Shown here: in pieces, positions 1 through 7,785 of the stretch
Layout of the letters: each line of letters begins with the position of its first letter
How positions within the stretch are numbered: position 1 is the first letter of the stretch
Origin: an uncultured Bacilli bacterium
GTDB lineage: Bacteria > Bacillota_I > Bacilli_A > RF39 > UBA660
Length of the DNA: 36,545 nt
Assembly (NCBI GenBank): GCA_910588025.1
Contig: CAJUQG010000012.1
Span: 1-36,545 of the forward strand
Direction: 5' to 3'
Notes under the pieces: generated by a model
The model's input: the letters and a program-made list of their open reading frames with translations, nothing else
What the model was told of the DNA's origin: nothing
Database searches by the model: none
Position numbers and translations under genes: made by a program

Positions 1-18
1 AGAATAATAGCTGTAAGT

Positions 19-92
19 GGAGCTTTAGCCAAGTGGTAAGGCGTGGGACTGCAACTCCCTGATCACCAGTTCGAATCTGGTAGGCTCCTCCA
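19..92 (+). tRNA. tRNA-Cys (GCA)
   Basis: A complete cloverleaf can be drawn. The acceptor arm GGAGCTT pairs with AGGCTCC, the anticodon loop reads CTGCAAC with anticodon GCA, and the T arm holds GTTCGAATC. The discriminator base is T, as expected for tRNA-Cys, and CCA is encoded in the DNA. A rho-independent terminator follows closely. Upstream bases are too few to see the promoter or whether it belongs to a tRNA cluster. Confidence 0.95.
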
Positions 93-125
93 AAAAGATA
101 AATTCTACAAAGTTTTGTAGTTTAT

Positions 126-160
126 AAACCATTACATTTATAAAGTAATGGTTTTTTATT
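126..160 (+). terminator. Terminator after tRNA-Cys
   Basis: Perfect 10-bp arms AAACCATTAC and GTAATGGTTT, a 9-nt loop, then a T-rich tail on the plus strand. It ends the tRNA transcript. From here to about 310 I see no convincing gene, only AT-rich sequence. Confidence 0.85.
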
Positions 161-311
161 TTATGTTATTGTGAGAATAAAAAGTATACTTAATAAAAGA
201 TGAATAATAGGTAATTAGTTTTTAAAACTTGAAAAAGATAGGATTAGCAAAAAAATATATGCCATATAATGGTTTTGAAAAAGTAAAGAGGTTTTTACCT
301 ATAAACTGATA

Positions 312-350
312 TGAAAAAAGTAACTTACAATTAAATCGTATGTTACTTTG
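312..350 (-). terminator. Terminator of the 531-residue membrane protein gene
   Basis: On the minus strand AAAGTAAC and GTTACTTT form an 8-bp stem followed by a T run, a few bases after the stop codon of the upstream gene. Confidence 0.8.
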
Positions 351-358
351 AGTGTCGT

Positions 359-1954
359 TTATTTTAAATTGATAGTATATTGCTTATCACGAATTGTTAC
401 TAGTAAATTAATTTTTGTCGCAAATTTTACTTCGTTTGGAATTTGTAAAATAATTCCTTGGTAATTACTTGGTGTTTTGTTTTCTATTTTTACTGTATTT
501 AAACTCATGGCATTATCATTATATTGAAGCGTTAAAAAATGATTGGGAAATAAGCGATCAGTTTTGGCAGAACGGTAATAAATTGTATTTTTATCTAGAA
601 GATATTCGGCATCTAAAACTAATAAAGTATAATTGCCACTATTCACTGAAATTTTGTCATTTAAAATTTGGCAATTATTATTATTACACTTTTTATATTG
701 ATAAATTAATGAATCTAAAATTTCATAGTTTTTTACTTGAAAAGAACTAAAGCCAAGATTGGAATTTTCAAATGTTAAAATTTTTCCCATTTTCACACTA
801 TTTTGTTTTTGTATCTCTAATATTATCTGAGGTTTTAATTTGACTAATTTATATTGAGGAGTAATTTCTCCTACTTGAATGGCTACTTGCTCTAATATTT
901 TCAAAGTATATTCAGCGGCGATTTCTTCTTTTGAAATTTCGTAAGCTATTACATAAGTATTTTTTGCACCACTTGTAAGAGTTGTATCTTCTCGCAGTGG
1001 CAAGCCATAATCTTGAAAATATTCTGCTCTATCTAAAATGGGATATACACGACGATTTTCTAATTCTAAAAAGAAATTATTATAATCAAAATTTGAAGGA
1101 GTTTTTCCACGATTTTCAATGGATAATTGTAATACTAAATAATGTTTATTATCTTTAAATTCAAAACCACTTAAATCACGATTTGTTACGACACTATTTA
1201 ATATGTTAATACTTAAGTTGTTGTGACTAAGGATTTGGGTTTCGCGATAAGTCTTATTATAAACCCCTCGATTTAAATAAATTAGGGTTCCTAAAATAAC
1301 GATGACAATAGCACACAAAATAGTAAAAATAAACTGGTTTTCTCGTACATAATATTTAAATTCACGAATAAACCGACGAATATTTCTTTTAATTTTGTAA
1401 TCTTCGATATTTAAATTAAATTCAAATTCTTCTGAATCAATATCGGTAATTTCTAGTTCTTTGATATCTACTTCAAAATTGAATTTTTTTATATCAAAGC
1501 CAATTCCGCGAAAAAGGGTAAAAGCAGCAAATAAAAATTGAGGAAGATAAAATAAATAGGAAAGATCTCGGAAAGCTAGAGCTGTAGTGGCTTCTAAAGA
1601 AGTTATTTCCATACCAGTTAAAATGCTATGTGTTATACCTAAAACCACAAATAAAATTAAATAAAAGAGAATTAATAAAAAGTAGAAAATGGTAGATTTT
1701 TCTTTTTTGCGCATTAAAAAGTAGATTGCTATCCCTGAAATTAAAATAAGCAAAACGGATAAATACATAAAATAATTTATATAAGTTCCTGCAATATTTG
1801 AGACATTGGTATAGTAATTGGTATCAATATAATCTGAGAAAAAATGAACAATATTTCCTGTTCGAAGAATTAGATAAATAATTGGCAGTGCTAATATAAT
1901 GTGAATGATACGAAAATATTTTATTAAAAAGGCATATGGCTTTTTTAGTATCAT
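359..1954 (-). CDS. Membrane protein with extracytoplasmic domain, unknown function
   Basis: The 531-residue protein has about four hydrophobic segments in its first 150 residues, then an acidic cytoplasmic-looking linker rich in E and D (about 160-200), another strong membrane segment (about 210-228), and a C-terminal part of about 300 residues rich in beta-strand-like patterns. That part includes a stretch resembling DUF4352/Telokin-like extracellular domains (around residues 245-375, with a conserved-looking IENRGKTPSNF). I do not recognise the whole family. ATG at 1954 is preceded by GGGAGAG at good spacing. It has its own promoter-like TATAAT (1977-1982) after the terminator of the LysM gene, and its own terminator. 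It is probably an envelope protein, since its upstream neighbours include a LysM protein. Confidence 0.8.
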   Translation of the reverse strand: MILKKPYAFLIKYFRIIHIILALPIIYLILRTGNIVHFFSDYIDTNYYTNVSNIAGTYINYFMYLSVLLILISGIAIYFLMRKKEKSTIFYFLLILFYLILFVVLGITHSILTGMEITSLEATTALAFRDLSYLFYLPQFLFAAFTLFRGIGFDIKKFNFEVDIKELEITDIDSEEFEFNLNIEDYKIKRNIRRFIREFKYYVRENQFIFTILCAIVIVILGTLIYLNRGVYNKTYRETQILSHNNLSINILNSVVTNRDLSGFEFKDNKHYLVLQLSIENRGKTPSNFDYNNFFLELENRRVYPILDRAEYFQDYGLPLREDTTLTSGAKNTYVIAYEISKEEIAAEYTLKILEQVAIQVGEITPQYKLVKLKPQIILEIQKQNSVKMGKILTFENSNLGFSSFQVKNYEILDSLIYQYKKCNNNNCQILNDKISVNSGNYTLLVLDAEYLLDKNTIYYRSAKTDRLFPNHFLTLQYNDNAMSLNTVKIENKTPSNYQGIILQIPNEVKFATKINLLVTIRDKQYTINLK

Positions 1955-1997
1955 CTTTATCTCTCCCTATTTTTTTATTATACACTAAAAGTAATGC

Positions 1998-2028
1998 AAA
2001 AAAAATATGAAAACGATTTCCATATTTT
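1998..2028 (-). terminator. Terminator after the LysM gene
   Basis: On the minus strand AATATGGAAA pairs with TTTTCATATT across a TCG loop and is followed by a run of T. It lies directly after the stop of the LysM gene. Confidence 0.8.
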
Positions 2029-2481
2029 TTATCTTACTTTGTTTACTAAGATTTGACCTTCTTGTAAATAGATAGTTGGATTACTATTTAATAGACGTTC
2101 TTTGGTAATTTTAAACATTCCAGAAACTGTATCTAAAGTATCTCCTTCTTTGGTTATATAATAGCTATATTCACTTTTAGGAATTAATATTTCTTGTCCT
2201 GGATAAATAAAATCATCCATATCAAGTCCATTTAAACTTGCTAAAAGTTCCGGATTTATATTATACTTTCTGGCAACAGCAAATAAAGAATCTCCCTTTT
2301 CAATCGTATAATAGGTAAAATAAGTATTGGTATTTTTAGGAACAATAATATCCATTCCAGCACGAATGGAATCCGAATAATAAATATTATTTAAATCTTT
2401 TAATGTTGATTCATTGGTTTCAAATTTTTTTGCTACACTTCTTAAGGTATCTCCTGGTTTTAAACGATATTGATCAAACAT
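2029..2481 (-). CDS. Protein with three LysM domains
   Basis: Three consecutive LysM repeats fill the protein: about residues 3-48 (YRLKPGDTLRSVAKKF...), 52-100 (YTIEKGDSLFAVARKY...) and 104-150 (YYITKEGDTLDTVSGMF...). LysM binds N-acetylglucosamine glycans such as peptidoglycan. The open frame extends upstream to 2529, but ATG at 2481 is preceded by AGGAG with 7-nt spacing, and the first repeat starts right after it, so I choose the 150-residue form. There is no signal peptide, no catalytic domain and no membrane anchor. In other Bacillota such all-LysM proteins can be cytosolic or spore-coat associated; which applies here is unknown. It is the last gene of the operon that starts at 4125. 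Confidence 0.88.
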   Translation of the reverse strand: MFDQYRLKPGDTLRSVAKKFETNESTLKDLNNIYYSDSIRAGMDIIVPKNTNTYFTYYTIEKGDSLFAVARKYNINPELLASLNGLDMDDFIYPGQEILIPKSEYSYYITKEGDTLDTVSGMFKITKERLLNSNPTIYLQEGQILVNKVR

Positions 2482-2549
2482 AACATCACTCCTAATATTA
2501 AGGTATGACATTTGTCTAAATTTGTTCAAAAAGAAACAAGGAAAACTTT

Positions 2550-3707
2550 TTAATCTTTTATAAAAATCATGTTTTTATAATTAAAATTCCATTCAAAATA
2601 ACTCATTACTTCTACTTCTCCCATTTGAGTTGAATAATAATACAAAGAATGACCTACTAGATAATAAACTTTATCATTTAATATAGCTACGATTTCTTTT
2701 ACATCTTTATCACTAATTTTTTTCTTTGTTTGACTATTTAGATAAGAAACATATAAACCTTGGTTTATTTCATAATGATATATTTCTTCTTTCTCAAAAT
2801 ATTGAGATTCATTTATTAATTTCGTAATGCTTATCTTTTCCCAATTATTATTTTTAAGAATTTTACCGTCTTTATTTTCTGTTCCAACTTTACGCATTCT
2901 TTTCTTTTTAGGGTCAATTTCCCATTCTAGTTTGGTTTTTCTATCTAAATAAAACAAAGAGTTTTTATCATAACCTAAATTGTATCCATCAAAATATAAA
3001 CTATCTTTGAAATCCCATGTTGTCGTTTTTCCTTCTTTTAAGTCTAGTAAATAAAAACGATTAAAATAATAGGTTTCATTATAGTTTGGTATCACCAGAA
3101 TATTATTTACTTTAATTACATTTGATATATCATAAATATCTTTGTCAAATAATTTGATATTTGCTTGTTTATTTTTATTAATTTGATAAAATCCTTTGTA
3201 ATTCCAGATGTAATATGTGTTATCATCGATATTTTTTATATCTATTTTCTCATACGTTTTTGTCTCTGCTTTTAAGGACGGAAAATATTCGTCACCTAAT
3301 TTTTCTTTCATATCATTTTCAACTAAGTGATAAGATATTAATTCATCTTTTGTGTTACATTGTGGATAAGTAGTTAGTTTTTCACTTTTTATCTTAAGAC
3401 ATTTTGTATCATCTGTTTCCAGTAATTCTATTTCATTCAATAATTTGTGTTTGGTAATGTATTTATGTTCTACAATAAATTCCCAATTTTGATCTTCTTT
3501 TTTTACTTGAAACAAGTATACTTGCTTTTTTTTATCAAATTGTTCTAAAACTTCAAATTCATTTATGGTATATTTTTTTTCATAATTTCTAGCATGTAAA
3601 AGGGAATATAAAATTAATAGAGCAATGACGATGATGATAATCAGGGCAACTCTTCTTCGTCTTTGCTTGATTTTACTTTTTTTAATTTTCTTCGGTGCGA
3701 GTACCAT
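2550..3707 (-). CDS. Single-pass membrane protein, unknown function
   Basis: The 385-residue protein starts with a very basic stretch (KKIKKSKIKQRRRRV) and one hydrophobic segment (about 20-38). This predicts an N-in anchor with a large outside domain of about 345 residues. The outside part has many Y, W and K residues and repeated strand-like segments (for example YYIWNYKGFY, KVYYLVGHSLYYYS) that may form a beta-propeller-like sensor; this is inference. I do not recognise the family. ATG at 3707 overlaps the end of the upstream PH-like gene by 26 bp, and GGAAGAG lies about 10 nt upstream, so translation is probably coupled. Confidence 0.8.
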   Translation of the reverse strand: MVLAPKKIKKSKIKQRRRRVALIIIIVIALLILYSLLHARNYEKKYTINEFEVLEQFDKKKQVYLFQVKKEDQNWEFIVEHKYITKHKLLNEIELLETDDTKCLKIKSEKLTTYPQCNTKDELISYHLVENDMKEKLGDEYFPSLKAETKTYEKIDIKNIDDNTYYIWNYKGFYQINKNKQANIKLFDKDIYDISNVIKVNNILVIPNYNETYYFNRFYLLDLKEGKTTTWDFKDSLYFDGYNLGYDKNSLFYLDRKTKLEWEIDPKKKRMRKVGTENKDGKILKNNNWEKISITKLINESQYFEKEEIYHYEINQGLYVSYLNSQTKKKISDKDVKEIVAILNDKVYYLVGHSLYYYSTQMGEVEVMSYFEWNFNYKNMIFIKD

Positions 3708-4125
3708 ATTTCTTTTTCTCTTCCATCATAAATTCTGTGATATTGGTTTCAATTTCTGGTAAGCACTTTTTATCTAAGTTAGAAATGATAACCACTTCTT
3801 TTACTGTATCAATGGTTACTTTGCCCCATAATAATCCTTGATAAACTTCCATATCATTAAATAAATCTGGCGTTATGGAAGAAAGAAAATAACCAAATAC
3901 GACTCTTTTTTGGCCAATTAAAATTCTTTTGTTTGTTAATGCAACAATACACGTACCAAAAATATCGTAGAATAAATCATTTTTTTGACCGACAAAGGCA
4001 TATTTTATTATTTCCCCAGGATTCAAATGTTTTTCAATGACTTTTGCATGTTTTTTTAACCGCCAACTAATTGTGCTTGGATATTTACTTTTGAATAGTT
4101 TGGCATGATCATAAACTGCGCCCAT
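3682..4125 (-). CDS. Bacterial PH-domain-like protein
   Basis: The 147-residue protein carries a pattern typical of bacterial PH (YokE-like) domains: LNPGEIIKYAFVG, then CIVALTNKRILIGQKR, then GLLWGKVTIDTVKEVVI. No membrane segment is present, so it is probably cytosolic or peripherally bound. The ATG at 4125 follows GAAGGTGAAAG. It is first in a minus-strand operon with the membrane protein and LysM genes. The molecular role of this family is poorly known; lipid or partner binding is inferred from the fold only. Confidence 0.82.
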   Translation of the reverse strand: MGAVYDHAKLFKSKYPSTISWRLKKHAKVIEKHLNPGEIIKYAFVGQKNDLFYDIFGTCIVALTNKRILIGQKRVVFGYFLSSITPDLFNDMEVYQGLLWGKVTIDTVKEVVIISNLDKKCLPEIETNITEFMMEEKKKYGTRTEEN

Positions 4126-4145
4126 ACTTTCACCTTCTTAGTTTT

Positions 4146-4174
4146 ATTTTATAATGAATTTATAAAATACGCAA
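4146..4174 (-). promoter_or_regulatory. Promoter of the PH/LysM operon
   Basis: Minus-strand TTGCGT (4169-4174), a 17-bp spacer and TAAAAT (4146-4151), just upstream of the start at 4125. Confidence 0.65.
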
Positions 4175-4208
4175 TTTTCTTCTGATTATTTTCTTTATTT
4201 ATTGCAAA

Positions 4209-4253
4209 GAAAAAGATTGTCTTCTAAAATTTACAGACTACAATCTTTTTTTT
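4209..4253 (-). terminator. Terminator, usable on both strands
   Basis: AGATTGT (4214-4220) pairs with ACAATCT (4240-4246) across a 19-nt loop. T runs lie outside both arms (long on the plus strand, shorter on the minus). On the minus strand it would end the long transcript that contains the membrane/lipoprotein pair and possibly the defence operon. Confidence 0.6.
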
Positions 4254-4298
4254 AATAATATTTTTAATTTTTATATCTCGCAAAAGAAATAATTTGTT

Positions 4299-4745
4299 TT
4301 AAATATTGGATGTTTTTATTGATGTTCTCCGTAGTATTTGACTCGTTATAAAATGGAAAGTTATTTCCAAAGCATTTAAAGATAGTAAAATGATTGCATT
4401 ATAGATAACGAATTTTAGATTAAATAAAATTCCTTTAAGGATATAACACCATAAATTTACATTGGTTGTGAAAAGAGGAAACATGTAGAAACAAAAAATA
4501 TCAATACCAATACTCCATACTAAAATGCTACAGATACTGGAAAAAAATTTTATTTTCTTATTGGTTATTTTTTTGTTTATGAAAGATATGATTAACAGTA
4601 AGGACAAATTACATAGAAAAAAGCTTATTTTAACTTGTCCTAGTTGAACAATGATTACATTTAATATTAATGCAATGGTAAAAAAGAATGATATTTTTTT
4701 ATGTTTATTATAAGAACTTCCTAATAATAAAATTGAATTTAACAT
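4299..4745 (-). CDS. Small integral membrane protein, possible ECF-type substrate component
   Basis: The protein has about 148 residues with four to five hydrophobic segments and no obvious soluble domain. The frame opens at TTG 4754, but that codon touches the AGGAG ribosome site; ATG at 4745 has 9-nt spacing and is the better start. Its direct upstream neighbour is a DUF4430-type lipoprotein. DUF4430 proteins are often found beside small S-component-like membrane proteins of ECF vitamin transporters, which suggests uptake of a ligand. The sequence itself shows no clear S-component motif, so this is inference from context. Confidence 0.65.
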   Translation of the reverse strand: MLNSILLLGSSYNKHKKISFFFTIALILNVIIVQLGQVKISFFLCNLSLLLIISFINKKITNKKIKFFSSICSILVWSIGIDIFCFYMFPLFTTNVNLWCYILKGILFNLKFVIYNAIILLSLNALEITFHFITSQILRRTSIKTSNI

Positions 4746-4757
4746 TTTCCACAACTC

Positions 4758-5162
4758 CTAAGATTCATAATATTCATATACAAATTTGTAGGTAGAACCC
4801 TCTTTGATTTCACAATTTGAGACACCAACTTCTGCATATTCTTCATCAATATAATAACTCCAATAATACATTTTTTTATTGTCTGTTTTTTGATCAATGC
4901 CCATTAGCGAAGTTATATAAGCACCATAGTCGCTGTTCTCATATTTTAGTTTTACCTCTTCTTTATCTTTTAAGACATCAATTAAATATTTTTTATTTGT
5001 TTCTATTTCTTGATTGTATAATTCCTTTTTGTTATCATCAACGATAATAATTTTTACCTTGGTTAAATTTTCTATCACTTGATATTCTTTTTGAGTACAA
5101 CCAGTTAGTAAAAACAGTGGCACTAATAACAGTAATATTACTCCAAATACTTTTTGTTTCAT
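4758..5162 (-). CDS. DUF4430-type lipoprotein
   Basis: The 134-residue protein begins with a lipoprotein signal (MKQKVFGVILLLLVPLFLLTGC), lipobox LTGC with Cys22. The rest matches the DUF4430 pattern: YGAYITSLMGI, then YYWSYYIDEEYAEVGVSNCEIKEGS. This fold resembles the C-terminal domain of intrinsic factor and transcobalamin and is taken to bind a small ligand at the cell surface. A strong GGAGGTGA site precedes ATG at 5162. The start overlaps the stop of the upstream defence-operon gene by 4 bp (ATGA), so translation of the two is probably coupled. The next gene downstream is a small membrane protein, a likely partner. Confidence 0.85.
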   Translation of the reverse strand: MKQKVFGVILLLLVPLFLLTGCTQKEYQVIENLTKVKIIIVDDNKKELYNQEIETNKKYLIDVLKDKEEVKLKYENSDYGAYITSLMGIDQKTDNKKMYYWSYYIDEEYAEVGVSNCEIKEGSTYKFVYEYYES

Positions 5163-5599
5163 TCACTCACCTCCAGACCAGGTTTTACTTTTGTTTCATA
5201 TAATAACTCTATTTCCGCCATCAATCTTTTGCATAAAAGTTCTTCGTCTCCTCTTGCCTCATTTAATTTATCTTTCAAAATTTGAAAACCACTTTCTACA
5301 CATTTTTCGGCTTCTTCCAAACATTTTTCTTCATCAGCGCATTTATCAATTTCGTCATTTTGGGCTTTTCCAAGTAAGATACTTGATAAAAGAGCTTTAT
5401 TATAAGTTTGAATCGAAGATAGTCTTATGTACCCATCTCGAGGTTTAGAAACTGGTAATGGATTTTCAATTCCTAAAGAGGCAGCTAAGGTAAATTTCTC
5501 AATATTTTCGATGGATTTGAAATCTAAAATATTTTTCTCTCCGGACCAGAAATCAATGGTTTCTCGATGTTTTTTGTTGATAAAAATTCTATCTGCCAT
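5159..5599 (-). CDS. Protein resembling Dnd system-associated protein 4
   Basis: The chosen 146-residue form starts at ATG 5599, three bases after the stop of the DndD-like gene; an in-frame ATG at 5635 would overlap that gene by 35 bp and has no ribosome site. The pattern fits what I remember of the dnd_assoc_4 family: an N-terminal basic segment (RIFINKKHRE), a FTLAASLGIENPLP block (about 36-49), a long helical middle, then EAEKCVESGFQILKDKL. A DndE-like protein is an alternative, since DndE also follows DndD, but the typical DndE motifs are not obvious. No catalytic motif is visible. It is the last gene of the operon, just before the lipoprotein. Confidence 0.6.
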   Translation of the reverse strand: MADRIFINKKHRETIDFWSGEKNILDFKSIENIEKFTLAASLGIENPLPVSKPRDGYIRLSSIQTYNKALLSSILLGKAQNDEIDKCADEEKCLEEAEKCVESGFQILKDKLNEARGDEELLCKRLMAEIELLYETKVKPGLEVSE

Positions 5600-5600
5600 A

Positions 5601-7610
5601 TTATACACCAATCTTTCTAATTTCTTGTTCGTCATCTGTTAACGAAACATCTTGTATTGTGGCAATGGTACTATCATAAATTTCAGCAACTTCTTTGGAA
5701 TATTCATCTGATGTAAATAGCAAAATAATTTGTTTCTTTTGTGAAATTTTTAATAATTCATTGGCCATATTCTTTCTATTATCATCAGAAACACGTCCTA
5801 GAGGAGAGTCCACTACTAATGGACAGTTTTTTCCTGATGTTTCATGAATTGCTAGTGTAAAAGAATATGCTAGAGCCATACTTTCCGTAGCACTTAAAGA
5901 GCCTGTCATATCATTTAAATTGTTATTATAAACTGACATTTGATAATCTTCATCTATTTTTAAATTATTAAAGGTTTCTTTTTTCCAAATCATATTCTTA
6001 AATGTATTCCAAGTATTTTCTTCTATCTCAACTTTAATTTTATCCATAAGTTGTTTCTTTACTTGATTAAAACAAGAAGTAAGATCGTTTAAAACTTTCA
6101 TTTGTTTTTGTAAAGCCTTATTTTTGTTGGCTTTTTTCTCCATTTCTTTTGCTTCTTTGTCAAGGATTTCTAAACGTTCTTCACTATTTTTGATGGATAG
6201 TTCATTGGCACCTTGTCTTTTTGTTTTAATCGTCAATTCTTCTTGCTTTTGAGTTCTTTCTTTTTCTATTTTCGAAACATCAATTACGGTATTACTATCT
6301 GAATATGTAGATAAGTATTGACTAATCACATTTAATTCTTTTTCGGTTTCTTCGATTTCTTGTTGATAATACTTTTCTTTTTCGAGTAAAGATTTTTTTT
6401 CATCCTCATATTGGCGACATTTAAGAATAGCAAGTTCTAATCCACCTTTGATACTTGATAAATAATTTGAAGCCTGTGACGATACATCTAATTCTTCTAA
6501 CAATTGTTTCATATGAATGATAGCATGATCATTTATTTCGCCATCACACATAGGACAATTGGCATCATGATTATGAATTAGTTCTTCAATTTGTTTTTTA
6601 TCAATTCTTGGCGGTAATTCGCCATGGTCTTCTTTATATTTAATCATATCTAGAGTTGCTTTAATCCGTGGAAAAAGATGAAATAACATGTAATAGGTAC
6701 GAATAAATTCTTTTTTCTTGGCCATCATTTCTGCTTGTTCTTTTTCTAATTGTTTCAGTTTTTTATCTAGTTCTTCTCTTCTTATTTGATTGTCTCTAAC
6801 TGGTTTATATCCAATTAATTGGTCATTTAATTCGTCTATTCTTTTTTGTAAAATGGGAATCGCAATATCAAGTTGGTCATTGTCCATTCTTAGTTTTTCA
6901 ATTTCATCTTTTAATTTATCTATTTCATCATAAATGACAACATCTTGTCTATCATTTTTTTCTGTCATTTCTCTTCTTTTATCGTTTGCTAATACTTCGG
7001 TACGTTTACTTGCGTTAGATAAAAGATTTACTTGGGAAAGACTATAAATAGATGATTTTACTTTACCAGCATTTTCTTTATCAAAATAGTTTTTTAAATT
7101 TTCTCCATCAAAAAAATAGTAAGAGTAAATTTCTTTATCAAAATATTGTTTTACTAATCTTTGTGTTTCTTCTTCAGATTCATAAACTTTGGTATTAACA
7201 AAAGCTGTTTTTGGGCTTTCTAGAACTTTCAATGTTGGTTCACATGTTGCAACAGACTTTTTTATGGAAGTTAAAGGGTCTAGAGTTACACTAAATATTT
7301 GCTTTCTTTCAAAACTTAAGAATTTGTCTTCATCCGATATGGTTAATTTCACACTTACCTCAACAATATCGCCCTCATTTTTTTCTTGGATTGCACTTTC
7401 ATTCACTACTTTTAAGGCTTTCAATTTATTACTTATGTAATACTCTTCGTCATATAAACACCATAAAATACCATTTAAAAAAGTAGTTTTTCCAGTACCG
7501 TTTTTTGCACGAACGATATGCAGATTATAATCACTATTTTTGGCAAATGTAAGACAGATATCTTTATATTGGCGAAAATTTTTAAATTCTATTTTTTCAA
7601 TCTTGATCAT
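5601..7610 (-). CDS. DndD/Rad50-like AAA ATPase with zinc hook
   Basis: The 669-residue SMC-type ATPase has its Walker A AKNGTGKTTF at residues 35-44, a YYFFDGE motif (about 164-170) of the kind found in DndD, two long coiled-coil arms (about 200-350 and 400-510) joined at a CPMC zinc hook (352-355), an ABC signature SLSATES (571-577), and Walker B CPLVVDSP (596-603). Length and layout match DndD, the ATPase of DNA phosphorothioation systems, which is thought to hydrolyse ATP and act on DNA structure. ATG at 7610 follows TAGGAG. It overlaps the small upstream gene by 14 bp. A role in DNA modification or in sensing and restriction of invading DNA is inferred from family and context. Confidence 0.85.
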   Translation of the reverse strand: MIKIEKIEFKNFRQYKDICLTFAKNSDYNLHIVRAKNGTGKTTFLNGILWCLYDEEYYISNKLKALKVVNESAIQEKNEGDIVEVSVKLTISDEDKFLSFERKQIFSVTLDPLTSIKKSVATCEPTLKVLESPKTAFVNTKVYESEEETQRLVKQYFDKEIYSYYFFDGENLKNYFDKENAGKVKSSIYSLSQVNLLSNASKRTEVLANDKRREMTEKNDRQDVVIYDEIDKLKDEIEKLRMDNDQLDIAIPILQKRIDELNDQLIGYKPVRDNQIRREELDKKLKQLEKEQAEMMAKKKEFIRTYYMLFHLFPRIKATLDMIKYKEDHGELPPRIDKKQIEELIHNHDANCPMCDGEINDHAIIHMKQLLEELDVSSQASNYLSSIKGGLELAILKCRQYEDEKKSLLEKEKYYQQEIEETEKELNVISQYLSTYSDSNTVIDVSKIEKERTQKQEELTIKTKRQGANELSIKNSEERLEILDKEAKEMEKKANKNKALQKQMKVLNDLTSCFNQVKKQLMDKIKVEIEENTWNTFKNMIWKKETFNNLKIDEDYQMSVYNNNLNDMTGSLSATESMALAYSFTLAIHETSGKNCPLVVDSPLGRVSDDNRKNMANELLKISQKKQIILLFTSDEYSKEVAEIYDSTIATIQDVSLTDDEQEIRKIGV

Positions 7611-7785
7611 AATTCTGAACTCCTACATTATTATTTATATAATTGTTGATTAACTCTTCATACTTGGCTTTAAAGCTATGTAGGCCTTTCGATTCTTCTT
7701 CTAATATTTGAAGCATTAATTCTTTAAATGCTTCATTTTTCTCTAGTTTTTCAATGCCATTTTCAATTTTTTTACTCACAGACAT
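7597..7785 (-). CDS. 62-residue helical protein, defence-operon small subunit
   Basis: This is a small, strongly charged and probably all-helical protein (MSVSKKIENGIEKLEKNE...). It has no membrane segment or metal motif. The start has GGAG about 10 nt upstream, and both ends overlap neighbours by 14 bp, as in a tightly coupled operon. I believe annotation pipelines know a family called DNA modification system-associated small protein with this size and context; the match is from memory. It may bridge the helicase and the DndD-like ATPase. Confidence 0.7.
   Translation of the reverse strand: MSVSKKIENGIEKLEKNEAFKELMLQILEEESKGLHSFKAKYEELINNYINNNVGVQNYDQD

Noticed and set aside
226..318. Short plus-strand frame reading KKIGLAKKYMPYNGFEKV...
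   Set aside because: About 29 codons without start codon or ribosome site; it could be a transposase remnant, but no family could be named.
469..750. Plus-strand open frame of 93 codons
   Set aside because: Antisense shadow of the 531-residue membrane protein gene.
5159..5599. Assignment as DndE
   Set aside because: Position after DndD fits, but the pattern agrees better with what I remember of dnd_assoc_4; no symbol is given.
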